DNA from: Paraphaeosphaeria minitans
Lineage: Eukaryota > Ascomycota > Dothideomycetes > Pleosporales > Didymosphaeriaceae
Direction of reading: 5' to 3'
NCBI GenBank assembly: GCA_015832175.1
Contig: WJXW01000002.1
Location: 2,170,001 to 2,234,000 of the forward strand
Length of the DNA: 64,000 bases
Shown: piece by piece, positions 53,356 through 64,000 of the stretch
Layout of the letters: every line of letters starts with the position of its first letter
Position numbering within the stretch: position 1 is the first letter of the stretch
Position numbers and translations under genes: made by a program
The notes under the pieces: generated by a model
What the model saw: only the letters and a program-made list of their open reading frames with translations
The model's database searches: none
What the model was told of the DNA's origin: nothing

Positions 53356-56300
53356 CTACTCCTCGTCTGATTCCTCTTCTCCCGTCTGTTGCACATTAGC
53401 TCATGTCCAGGCACATTACTCTGGAGAAGATTTACGTTGTCGTGGAAGTTCGTTCCGTGCGTGGTCGCCTGGATGTATCCCTTCCGGATGATAAAGTCAC
53501 CAAAGTGCTCGCCCTGCTCCCGCTCGACAGCCCACTGTTTGATCATGGGCTTCATAATGTCCAGGATCTCGTCTTCCTTGATCGAGCTCCTGTACAGCTT
53601 GTTGAGTCGCTGACCGTGGTAGCCACCACCGAGGTACATGTTGTATGCGCCGTAAGCCTTGCCAACGAAGGCGACCTCGGCGAGCCAGGGTCGTGCACAG
53701 CCGTTGGGGCAACCTGTCATGCGCATGACGATGGAGTCCTGTCGGAGACCGGCCTCCTCGAGCGTGCTCTCAAGCTTCGAAATGAGCTCGGGGAGGTAGC
53801 GCTCTGATTCGGCCATTGCGAGACCGCAAGTGGGGAAAGCAACACATGCGGAACTGCTGAGGCGCAGGCCAGAGAAGTTGGTGTTGTCAAGCTTGTTCTT
53901 CTTCATCACCGCCTTCACGTTGTCGAGATCCTCGTCCTTGACGTTGGACAGGATGAGATGCTGGTTACCGGTGAGTCGGAACTCGCCCTTGTCCAACTTG
54001 GCAATCTCGACAAGACCAGACTTCATCGGGAAGTCAGGTGTATCCTCGATACGGCCGTTCTCGATGAAGAATGTGAAGTGGTTGAGGCCGTTCTCATCCT
54101 TTTGCCATCCGAAGGTGTCGATGTTAGAGTCGAACTTGAAGCTCTTCTGATCAGCAAACTTCTGGCCCCAAAGCTCCTCGACGGCATTTCTGAAGACATC
54201 AACGCCCATGTCGTCGATGGTGTACTTTAAACGGGCGTGCTTGCGGTTCTTGCGGTCACCGTTATCGCGCTGGACGAGCATGATCTTCTCGCAAACAATG
54301 TGCGCCTGGTCGGTAGGAACGTAACCAAGCATGCTACCAGTTCGCGGGTAGGTCTTCTTGTTGTTGTGCGTCACACCCATACCACCACCAGCAAGAATGT
54401 TGAAGCCTTCTAGGTTGCCGTCCTTGCCCTTGATAGCAATGAGACCAACATCGTGAGCGTAGACATCGGTGTCGTTGTGAGGAGGAATGGCAATGGTGAT
54501 CTTGAACTTGCGGGGGAGGTAGACAGGGCCGTAGAGCGGCTCGTGGTCCTGTACAGCCTCGCCTGCAACCTTGCGTTTCTCCTTGGTCTCATCATCCTCG
54601 AGCCAGATCTCGTGATAGGCTGTCGTCGACGGCAGGAGATGGTCGCTGATCTTCTGGGAGATCTTGTGAACCTGCGCGTGGAAGGCGGAGTGCTCGGGTA
54701 GGGATGAGCACATGACGTTACGGTTGACATCACCGCAAGCGGCAATGGTGGTCATGAGAGCCTTGTTAATGGCTTGCATAGCAGGCTTGAGCTTGGTCTT
54801 GACGACGCCGTGGAACTGGAAGGTTTGACGGGTGGTGAGCTTCATCGTCTCGTTTCCTAGCTTGTCGCTGATCTCGTCCATCTGGAGCCATTGCTTCGGT
54901 GTTGCGACACCACCTGCAAGGCGGCATCGAATCATGAAGGAGTAGGCTGGCTCAAGACCCTGAGCCTTGCGCTCATCCCGCAGGTCGCGGTCATCTTGCA
55001 TGTATGTGCCATGGAACTTGGTAAGCTGCTGATCGGCGGCCGAGATGGCAGCAGTAGAGGAGTCCTGCAGACCCTCTTCGATGGTACCACGGAGGAAGTT
55101 GGAAGCAGCCTTGATGTCTTCGTTGGTGATTGGCGGTGGCTCATCAGGCAATCCCTCGACATTGTCGACACCAAGAGCTTGCCAAAGCTTGGGCTCCCAC
55201 TCGCCATAGCCGGTTTGGTACGCGTCAGGGTCTTGATCATCTCCAAGGCCGCACTCGGTTATAGGCTTGCCACCCAGCGTGAGCAATCGTGCGTGGAGAT
55301 CCTTTCCGGGCTTGTTGTAGTAGATCTTGTCCTCCTTGCGCGGCCAGTAGTGGCTGTCGCCCAGAGCGAAGACGGCAAAGTTTACAGTGGCCAGGTCCAG
55401 GTCTGTAGAGTCCTTGACAGTCTCCCAGAATGTTCGTCCGTTTTGAGGGAATTCACCCTGGCCGGCAGTACTGCTCAGGAAAACGACGTTCTGCTCGCCA
55501 GAAAGATCCTCAATGGGGTAATCATCCATGGCCATGCAGATGGTCTTGAGACCTCGGGCCTTTCCTCGCCTAGCTAGACGCTTGGCAAGGTTCTCTGCGT
55601 TGCCGTTATCGGAGGCGAAAAGGACCGTCATTGGGTCACCCTGAAGACCCTCGAGAAGCTTGCTGTACGCATCCTTGGCCTTGCGCTTCTGTAGCTGGCG
55701 CACCTCGGTGCCGTATGAGCCAGACAGGTTTGCGGAGAATTCAGGATGTCTCTTCATGACCTGAGAAAGGTAATTGTCGCGTGCCAAGAACTCCTCGAGC
55801 TCCTTCTTGATGCGCTCCGAATCAAGCTGGAAGTTGGGCTCGCCCTTCTCATCTCCTCGCGGATCCCATCGGTAAAGCGGCCAGTATCCAATGTCGACCG
55901 CCTTCTTGGTCTCTTGCAGGACAGTCAGAGGCGAATCGGTTTCCTTCTCGTAAGGCAGGTAGGCGAGAACGACCGAGGGGCCGTCGAACTTGTCGGCTTC
56001 GATCATGGCCTCGAGAACCTGAGTGTAGGAGCCGTACGCCGCTACGGATGCGACATATGCGTTACCGAAGTTCATGGCGTAGAGACCAATGTCCTTCTTC
56101 CGTCGGTTGGCGTCGGCCGCAGCTCGCTCCGAGTAGGGCGTAGAGTCGATGATGAGCATGTTCACATTCTCGCCCGAGGCAAGGACATGGTGCACCCCAG
56201 AGTTGCCCAGATCGTATGCCCATGCATCTGAACCAATCAACCAGGGTGACTCCCGGAAGAAGAGCTTCTTCGTGGACAGGAGCTGGGTGGCCGCAGGCGA

Positions 56301-58201
56301 GCCATCGTTGCTAAGGCGAGAAATCACTTCCTGTGCAAGAGCGTTTGCCTTGGTGCTGTCCTCAGCGTCCAGAGCCCACTTAGCCAACCATTCGAGAGGT
56401 GCCTTGGTGACGAAATCGTTGCTCTTGGATGCCTCGCGTACCTCATCGATGAAACGTTGACGGTGCTCCTTGCGTGCGATCAGAGATCCGAAGCCATATT
56501 CCGGGCTCGACGAGATCTCGTTCGAGACACCAGCGTGCTGCGAGCCAAGCTGGTTCGCGATGTGCAGCTTCTCGCCAAATACTTGGTCCAGGATCTTCAC
56601 GTAGGCGTTTTCCAGGCTAGGCTGCTCAGCTTTGGTCTTGTTCTCGGTCGGGCCTTCGAGGTTACCAATTTGAAGGTTCTGCACGGGCTTCTCGCTCATG
56701 AGGTTCTGGAAGATGCCACGCATCGCCTGCTGCACGGTTTCCTTGTTGATGTAGCCAAGCTGGTAGCCAACGACCACAGGCGAGTTCTGGCTAGACTTGA
56801 TGGACATCAAAACGTCCAACAGAAGGGGACCCCATCGGGTGGTCTGGCGACGGACCTGCTCGAGAACCGCTATCCGCTTGATGGACTTGGGCAACAAGGG
56901 AGCGAGAGAAGCACCGAGCCAGGGTCGGTACATGCGGAAGGAAATGACACCAGCGTTGGCGTAGTCGGCAGAGGCATCGACCGTGTCGATCTCGGTGGCA
57001 AAGACTGCTACGTCCGCACCGAAGAGGAAGATGGCTGCCTCGGCGTCGGCGGGACCAGTGTAGGAGAAGGCATCGTAGGAACGGCCCGTTGCTTCCTTGA
57101 GGTCGGCCCAGATGTGTGATGCAAAGCGGTATATGTCCTCGGAAGTTACGGGCTTGGAAGCCAAGGACTCGACCGTGGTAGCCGACGACGCAGACACGCC
57201 GCTGGCGGTGCTTGATTCACGCTGTGATGAGCCTGCTGACGAGCCTGCTGATGAGCCTGCTCGTGTGCTGTTTCTCTCCGACACTGGCAACGATGTGCTG
57301 TTCTGCGTGGAAGGCGGGGGAGCCAACGAGGCGCTGGGGCCCTGGCTGCGGGCGAAGGAAATGGTTGCGCTCCTGCCATCGTCGGCGTAGAGGCCAGTCT
57401 CGTCCGACTTGGTATTGTGGAAGTCGGCAGCACTGCTCACATCAAGGATGCGCCGTACCAGTTCCTGATCCTCCTCCTGAATGTCCTTGTCGGCGAATGC
57501 AGTGGATCCTGGGGCGAAGAAGTGAATGACACCCTTGCCCGTCTTGGTGGCCAGGGCATGGGCAGTCAATGCAATGTCTTGCGTCTGCTGCAGGGTCTCC
57601 GAGTGCAGGAATGTGAAGCCACATTGGCGGATAGAGGTGATGTCTGAGTAGTCGGGGTAGGATGAAGGCTGCACTGACACGTGGATGACGACGGGGTACT
57701 GTGCGAGCTTGTAGAGGTGGGGGATCGACTTGATCAGGATGGACGAGGAAGTGGCGACCGTGGTGAGCTTTCCAGCGCGGAGGGGCGTGAAGCACGACAG
57801 GAGCGGGTCCGCATTTTCTTGCACAACAACAATCTACGCATGGGAGTCAGATGGCAACGGGCATAAATTAAGTGCGACGAGTTGTAGGCACCTCTGGCTG
57901 CTGGTTGGCGACAATGCTCTGGGCTTTGTCCGTCTCGAGCTTTCTCAGATGGTCTGAGAACTCGGAGGGCGTGGCGAGGGTGGGCTGGACGGAGACGACG
58001 ACATGGCTCGCAAGATGGGCGATGCGCGCCACTGAAGACAGTCAATCAGTGCTGTTACATCTACAGATGAGGAGTCCAGGGGGGCCGATGGTCGGAGCGG
58101 AGGGTGGAGGGGTCGGAGGGGGTAGAGGATTGGGGGATACACGAGTCTGGGGAGGGTGCGGGGGACGTACCAGCCTCTCCAGCAGTCTTGATGGCACCCA
58201 T
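53356..58201 (-). CDS. MET5: Sulfite reductase (NADPH) hemoprotein beta subunit
   Basis: Exons 58201-58171, 58031-57892, 57833-53436 and 53385-53356 encode about 1532 residues. Order: an N-terminal pyruvate-ferredoxin-oxidoreductase-like part; a flavodoxin-like domain (MTVLFASDNGNAENLAKRLA; FLSSTAGQGEFPQNG); then two sulfite reductase repeats with the siroheme/4Fe-4S cysteines (AFPTCGLAMAESERYLPEL and MTGCPNGCARPWLAEVAF). Met5 with Met10 reduces sulfite to sulfide in the cytosol for Cys and Met synthesis. For the 3' end I prefer a 50 bp intron (53386-53435; GTAAAT donor, GAGCTAATG branch, CAACAG acceptor), giving FHDN then the acidic tail TGEEESDEE; read unspliced, the frame runs to 53277 with a basic, non-family tail. 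The first two small exons supply MGAIKTAGEAVARIAHLASH. Confidence 0.92.
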
Positions 58202-59314
58202 AGCGTCGAAGAGTAGCTATGAGGAGGTTGAGAGACAGCGAACGCAGCGAACGCTGGAAGGGTGATTGAAATAGGCGCAATCGGCATGCAGCGCGAGCGG
58301 CAGCGGCAACTACGACGTCTACTTTTTTTCTTTGGGCGGCCGGAACGGGCCTGGAGGCTGTTGAGCACGCAATCGGTTGCTCCACGCTCCGAGAATTGGC
58401 CGCGCGGGGTGGAGCGCGACGAGGCTGCCAGTCACGCTGCTGCCAGACGCTGCTGCCAGACGCTGCTGCCAGACGCTGCACCCCCACTCGCTTCATTCAT
58501 ACCTAGGTAGCGAGTGTCAGGCCTCGGAGTTGCAGCGGCTGTTATGCCTCCGAATCACAGCGACTGTCATGCCTCCGAGTTGCAGCGGCTGTTATGTTAC
58601 TCCCCAAGTCACAGCGACTGTTCTGCCTCTAATAAGTCATAGCGACCGTCAGGCCTCCGAGTCCAAGCGACTGTCCAGTGTCATGCCCCCCAAAGGTCAT
58701 CGGCGACTGCGGCCCATCTACTCGCTGGGAAGGCCGATGCAAGGCCGGGTGTAGACTAGCTACCTACCGTACCTATCTTATCATCCGAGTTGCGCCCCGC
58801 CAGTGAGTGAGTGAGTGAGTGAGTGATGCCCCGCCACCCTGCCTACCCACCCTGCCTTCCCTGCCTACCCACCGTACCTACTGTGCCTACCACCGTGTCT
58901 ACCGTGCCTACCACAGTGCCTTCCCCCCTGCCCACAGTGCCTTCCCTCCCTGCCCACAGTGCCTTCCTGCCTACTACCGTGCCTTCCTGCCTACTACCGT
59001 GCCTTCCTGCCTACTACCGTGCCTTCCTGCCTACTACCGTGCCTTCCCTGCCTACCTACTACCGTGCCTTCCTGCCTACTACCGTGCCTTCCCTGCCTAC
59101 CAGTGCCTTCCCTGCCTACCCACCGTACCTACTCTGTCTACCGTGCCTACCCACCGTGCCTTCCCTGCTACCCACCGTGCCTACCCTGCCTCGGCCACCG
59201 AGTAACCCTCCCCCTCGCCCGCACTCGCACCCACACCCTCACCCTCACCCCCACCCTCACCACCGCCCCGTATCCTAGTGCATGCCCTCATGTCGAGTGT
59301 GCTGCTACCGCGCC
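58202..59314. repeat. Intergenic minisatellite field upstream of FAD synthetase
   Basis: Several unrelated tandem repeats follow each other: GCTGCTGCCAGAC (13 bp, three copies, 58436-58474), a degenerate 25-bp unit beginning GCCTCCGAGTTGCAGCGGCT (58524 to about 58700), (GAGT)n at 58802-58825, and CTACTACCGTGCCTTCCTGC (20 bp) with truncated variants from about 58835 to 59175. A CACCCTCACC-type run lies at 59229-59265. No gene is called; the ORFs here are repeat-driven. Confidence 0.9.
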
Positions 59315-60364
59315 ATGACCGCTGGACACTCCTCAGCCCGCGACGTTGAAGTGCCCGCCTCGCCCCTCGTCCCCGACACCCCGCTACCCTTCCCGGACGT
59401 GTGCGCCCGCATCCATGGCCGCATCCACGCCTTTCTCGACGAGCAGCCCACCTCGGACCGCCTGAGAAGCCTTCAGGACCAGACGCGCATTTCCTTGCGT
59501 GTCATTGAAGAGGCGTTGGACAAGTACAGGTCGGTGTCCGTGGCTGCGCAACCCCACAAACATGCCCGCGCGCTCCCATGAACCCGCAGAGCATAGTTGA
59601 CACGTGCATCGCAGCCTGCCGGACCTCTCCCTCGCCTACAATGGCGGCAAGGACTGCCTCGTCCTCCTGATCCTCTACCTCTGCGCCCTCCACGGCAAAG
59701 CCCTCTCCCCCGCCGACCCCAATCGCAGTCCCGACACCACCATCAAATGCGTCTACATCCAGGCCCCGCACCCCTTCCAAGAGGTCGAAGACTTTGTCCA
59801 AGTCTCCGTGAAGACGTACTCGTTGCAACTACTTGAATATGCAAAGCCGATGAAAGCCGCCTTTGCAGACTACCTGCACGACACGCCCTCCGTCAAGGCC
59901 ATATTCGTGGGCACCCGGCGGACAGACCCGCACGGCGAGCATCTCAAACACTTTGACCCGACCGATTCAGGGTGGCCGGCCTTCATGCGCATACATCCTG
60001 TGATAGACTGGCACTACGTCGACATCTGGACGGTGAGTGCCCATGTACCCCACAAGGTGGCCGCGGGTGTGCGACCTCGACGGCCCGCTTCCCTCTCCCT
60101 CTATATCGAACAATGCGCTGACACGCCCAGTTCATCCGCCACCTCAACATCCCCTACTGCAAGCTCTACGACCGCGGCTACACCTCCCTCGGCGGCACCG
60201 ACGACACGCACCCCAACCCCGCCCTCGCAGCCGCAAAACCGCCCCCCGACGGCACCGCACCCAGCACCGCACCCAGCACCCCCAACGGCACGCCAAAGCC
60301 CCAGTTCCGACCCGCATATGAGCTGGTCGAAGATTACGAAGAGCGACTCGGACGAGATAGATAG
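59315..60364 (+). CDS. FAD1: FAD synthetase (FMN adenylyltransferase, PAPS-reductase-like fold)
   Basis: Exons 59315-59529, 59615-60032 and 60131-60364 encode 288 residues; a start at 59282 would add 11. The PP-loop-type ATP-binding motif is in SLAYNGGKDCLVLLILYL, followed by FQEVEDFVQVS and, further on, AIFVGTRRTDPHGEHLKHF with the conserved RRTDP, then [38 protein letters not shown] across the second splice, all typical of Fad1. The enzyme transfers AMP from ATP to FMN in the cytosol. After the domain there is a Pro/Thr-rich insert with APST repeats and a final YELVEDYEERLGR. It converges with TYW1, with 100 bp between stop codons. The first exon lies immediately beside the minisatellite field. 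Confidence 0.93.
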
Positions 60365-60464
60365 CATATTGTACATACATACATACCATACATACCATAC
60401 CATTTCTTCGCTACCATTCGCTGTACAGATTGGCATTCACCATCAACCGTGTGCATGGGCGCGT

Positions 60465-62890
60465 TTATATCTCCACGACCTTCACCTCCTCGCCCACCTC
60501 CCCCTTCGACCCCTTGCCCTTCCTCCAAACCCTCACATCCCGCGGGTCGAATCCTCCGTTACCCCAAAGCGCCCACTCGGGTGTCTCCAGCCCCACATAA
60601 TCTTCCGGCCGCCACCCGACCACCTTGCCCTGCTCATCCGTCCTTGTCCCCTCCACCAACCCCTCGTTCAGCTCGTAGAACCGCTCAAAGTCGATGCGCG
60701 TCGCCCACTTGCCCTCTCTCTTGAAGCGCGTCGAGTCGGCGAGGAGCACGCAGCACGAGTGCGCGTGCTCCGCAGCAATGCCGTACGAGAGGTTGCGCCT
60801 GGCGAGTTCCTCGGCGAGCAAACCGACAAACGCCGCGACCTCTTCGTAGAACGGCACGTTTTGCATGGTGAGGCCGGCGGACCCCGCCGCCGACGTCCCG
60901 CAGTACGTGACGCCTTTGACCTCGACGAAGCCGGGGAGGGCGCGCTCGACGAGGTCGGCGTATCCGCGCGCCTCTTCGGCCATGTTGAAGCCCTTGACGA
61001 GCGTGAGCCGGAACACGGTGCGCTGCTCGAAGCGCCGCTGCTTGAGGATGTCGAGGCACGCGCAGAAGCGCTCCCAGAAGTCTCGGTGCAGGGGGCGGTC
61101 GATCTTGCGGAGCGACTCCTTGTTCGACGCGTCGATGGAGACGTAGAGCTGCGTGACGGGGATGAGGGAGGCGAGCTGCGCCGGGTGCTGCGCGTTGCAG
61201 ACGAGGAAGGTTGAGATGCGGTTTCTGTGCATGATGGCGAGGAGCTCGTTGATGTGCGGGTAGAAGATGGGCTCACCGACGAGCGAGAGCGCGCAGTGCC
61301 GGATGCGCATGGCTTCTGCGAAGCGTTCGGCGCGGACCCCGGGGACGCCTTTCATCATCTTGATCTTCTTGTAGTGCGCCGTCGTGATGCCGTCGTAGAT
61401 GAGGTCGGGTGCGTCGGTGATCCAGCGCCATGTCGTACCTACGGGGTTGGTGCCGTGACGCCAGCAGAAGACGCATTTGTTCGAGCAGGAGAGAGACGGC
61501 GTGGCTTCCATGCAGAGGTGGGATTGTATGCCGTAGAAAGAGTATTTGTAACATGAGCCGCGGCCTCGGAGCGCGGACTTGGTCCAGCGGCAGATCTTGA
61601 CCCCCGAGTGCGATCCGATGATGCTGTAACCCTGCTTCGTGAGGGCGGCATGGGTAGGAGATGACACCGGGACCATTTCTTTAGGGGTAGAAACGGGGTT
61701 GGAAACCTTGGATTTGTAGGTCGTGAAGTCGACTGGTATGGGGTCGGTAGAGTCCGACTTTACCATGCCGCCTAGATCTTCGACGTCGTCTACCCGCACC
61801 GCTTTCCGCGGCTTCGGGGGGCTCCCCTCGCTGTCGCTGTCCTCGGCAACATCCTCGTCTTCCTCTTCACTTTCCGCGGGATCCCCACTGCCGGGAACAC
61901 CTTCGCCTAGGCCTCTGCCTTCTGCCAGCTCCACGAGTGCTTCTTGCACACCAACGCGCCACTCGCCCAATCGCGCGTCCACATCGCTTTTGACATCTGC
62001 TATGCCTAGGGGATACGCTCTCTTCCTAGCTGTCAACCTCGCCATCCACTTGTCCACTTCTCTTGCCTGGCTGCAGAAGCCTTCCTCTTCCGTTGGCCAA
62101 CCCTCCTTGTCTCCAAACCCAAACACCGAGTACCCCAACAGTCCACTGAGCGGCGCGGTATCGATTCTGAAGTCATTGTGCGTTTCCTGGAGGTTTTCGA
62201 TGAAATTGTCCAAGACGGTGTCAATGTTGTATGTAGGAAGCAGAATAATGTAGAAGTATTTCACGTTGGATTCGTTCTTCGGGGGGCTGAGGAAGAAGTC
62301 GTCGAACTCGATGTAGGATAGGTCGTGGATCTGCGGCTCGAGAATTGATGTAGACTGGTCGCATCCAGCAGTCCATTCGGTGAAGCCTTTTGTGAGCTGG
62401 GTGGCGTAGCGCTCGGTGGTGCCGGACAGCGATTGGAAGAAGACCAGCGGCTGCATCTTGTCCGTCTTGTGGTCGAAGTTGGCGGCAGCTGGTGCGCGCT
62501 TCTTCGGCACTTTCTTGCCCTTGACCGTCTTCGGTCCCTTCTTGACCTTCACGACCGGTACAGACACAACGCTGTCTTCGGCATGGTTGTCCACATTCAG
62601 CGCTGGTGTGACTATGGTTGTGTTTTCTGGTAGCCATTCTGGTCTCAGCTCAATCTCTTTCTTCTCAATCGGCGAAGAAGCTGCGGGCGAGGTTGAGATC
62701 TTTTGGCGCCGGCTCCGAAAGTAAACTGTGAGGTGTACAATTATAGCGAGGGAAACGGCCGACAGCAACAGGAGCACGCGATGGTCATGCCAGATGAGCA
62801 GAAGCTCTGCGGTTGGATAAGCATATGCGTAGAATTGTTACAAGACGCGGACATACCATCTGGCAACACCAAGAAGCGATCGAGCAACAT
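60465..62890 (-). CDS. TYW1: tRNA 4-demethylwyosine synthase TYW1 (flavodoxin plus radical SAM)
   Basis: Exons 62890-62857 (MLLDRFLVLPD) and 62806-60465 give 791 residues. A hydrophobic N-terminal helix (VLLLLSAVSLAIIVHLTVYF) suggests ER-membrane anchoring. The flavodoxin-like domain starts PLVFFQSLSGTTERYATQLT. An acidic linker (ESEEEDEDVAEDSDSEGS) leads to the radical SAM domain with the CxxxCxxC cluster motif in SCSNKCVFCWRH; further conserved parts are GVKGVPGVRAERFAEA-type helices, LSLVGEPIFYPHINEL and LFVSIDASNKESLRKID-like sequence. TYW1 makes the tricyclic core of wybutosine at position 37 of tRNA-Phe, using pyruvate and SAM. Without exon 1 the long frame would have to begin at a GTG, so the two-exon model is preferred. 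Confidence 0.92.
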
Positions 62891-64000
62891 GGCTACAGTG
62901 CTGCAGCGAACGTCGGTGCTCTGGGGAACAGGAACTTTTACGACATGTGGGGGATTCGTGGCGGGGCATCGGAGCGAGCTAACGCCGAGGCAGCCTCCAC
63001 CTAGGATCACGACATCCTCCCTCACCTCACCTCGCGATGCATGTTTCAGCTTCTCGAAACACAGAGAAAAGCAAATCACCATATCCTCGTCCTGTCTAGT
63101 GAACCGAGAAGATATTGACTGGGTTGTATGTAAACTCCCGTCCAGAGGTCGTCGCATTACTGAGCTTCAAGAATGATTTTGGAAACTCGAAGCGCTCCAG
63201 CTCACAAGACCAAACACCCGCTCAGCAGCAAAGAGTATTCTCCGAGAGTAGCACAGAAGCGCTTGGTGTCGGTTCTGTCATACGGCGTCCTTTGATTCCA
63301 ACTGCGTGAGGATATCGTCTCCGAGTCTCTTTTCTAGGCGATTACGATAACCACATGATTCGCGATGTTTCCCCATTGTCACTTCTCCATCCTGTCGGCC
63401 TTTTACTAAATTCATTTCTTGGGCCGTTTTTACCTTGGTCACCTCAAAGTGTCCGAGGAAATGGAACCAATCCCGTAGGGTTCCAATTCCTGGAGGGGGT
63501 ATATTGTTGGCCAATATCAAATATCCCTCATGGCCCTTGCTCCCAGCCACGGCAACACGTGCGACAATCTGCCTGAAAACATCACAACATGTTTTCGCGA
63601 CTCGCTAATTCTTGTCTGTTGCTTAAGCGGTATGCCTTTCCTGGTCATTTCCAATACGTAACTTGAGCGATATATGCGCACTTCGACAATGCACCCCTTA
63701 CACAGAGGAACGTCCTGATTAACTGAGTTCACCATGTCGCACAGCAGTAGTAGTTCACCACATAGCTAACACCTGTATCCAGCGATGAGTTGCGACTGCT
63801 TATCTACTAGAGTATCTTCCGGCAATATTGCGCAATGAAGCTGTGCCTTATCGCAAGTCCTCCGCACTTCTCGTGCTCTTTGTTGAAGGCGTCTTCAAGC
63901 GCAGCCTACTCTAGTATTCCCACCTGACGGTGACTTCGTTCGATCAGTCCAGCTCCAATGCATCAACCCCCCTTCCCACCTAATACCTCCAACTTTCTGC
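62891..64000. other. Right-edge intergenic region
   Basis: 1.1 kb upstream of TYW1. Only short ORFs without recognisable content; the plus-strand frame at 62703-63176 partly overlaps TYW1 antisense. No tRNA or repeat is seen. A gene beyond the right edge may have its promoter here. Confidence 0.5.

Noticed and set aside
59229..59265. CACCCTCACC run as an internal telomere-like repeat
   Set aside because: The unit is not TTAGGG/CCCTAA; it is a simple C-rich repeat.
58819..59278. Pro/Thr/Leu-rich repeat ORFs of 119-151 codons
   Set aside because: Translations of the 20-bp minisatellite in three frames; all three frames are open, which argues against coding.
62703..63176. 157-codon plus-strand ORF at the right edge
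   Set aside because: It overlaps TYW1 exons antisense and has no motif.

Overview
The window reads as nuclear DNA of a filamentous ascomycete (Pezizomycotina; a dothideomycete is my guess, not shown). Evidence: dense genes on both strands, mostly short GT-AG introns (about 44 to 140 bp) with CTAAC/CTGAC-like branch sites, no operons, and typical fungal genes (siderophore transporter, Zn2Cys6 factor, Edc3, Atg16, fungal sulfite reductase, TYW1). Exon models were built by hand; in each one offered the splice phases sum to whole codons, except in two genes where a small indel breaks the frame.

Layout. 0.5-8 kb: secreted subtilase, fungal multi-pass membrane protein, a decayed 2OG-Fe(II) oxygenase, a minisatellite and a siderophore-type MFS transporter with tandem GATA sites upstream. 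8.7-18 kb: an unrecognised protein, then housekeeping genes: mL38 and uL4m head to head on a 143 bp promoter, CSN5, ATG16 and mitochondrial IF-3. 18.4-22.8 kb: an accessory-looking trio of two oxygenase-type enzymes and an M20 amidohydrolase. 24.5-33 kb: EDC3, a proline-rich transglutaminase-fold protein and a transcription factor whose Zn2Cys6 cluster lies at the C-terminus. 35.5-40 kb: B-type cyclin after a 2.7 kb gene-free stretch, then a disordered unknown.

40.4-47.3 kb: a cytochrome P450 relic, a type I membrane protein with a one-base frameshift, SNU13 and the V-ATPase c subunit (divergent pair), and a secreted M14 carboxypeptidase with a small frameshift. 47.9-52 kb: a bacterial-looking Gfo/Idh/MocA oxidoreductase and a tandem kinase-pseudokinase. 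53.3-63 kb: sulfite reductase beta subunit, a minisatellite field, FAD synthetase and TYW1. The sulfite reductase, FAD synthetase and TYW1 all involve flavin chemistry, but nothing shows that this neighbourhood is functional.

No rRNA, convincing tRNA, CRISPR or transposon was seen. The best candidates for something undescribed are the tandem kinase-pseudokinase (49.6-51.9 kb), the small oxygenase/amidohydrolase group (18.4-22.8 kb), and the transcription factor with an N-terminal ubiquitin-like-looking domain (30.9-32.8 kb).
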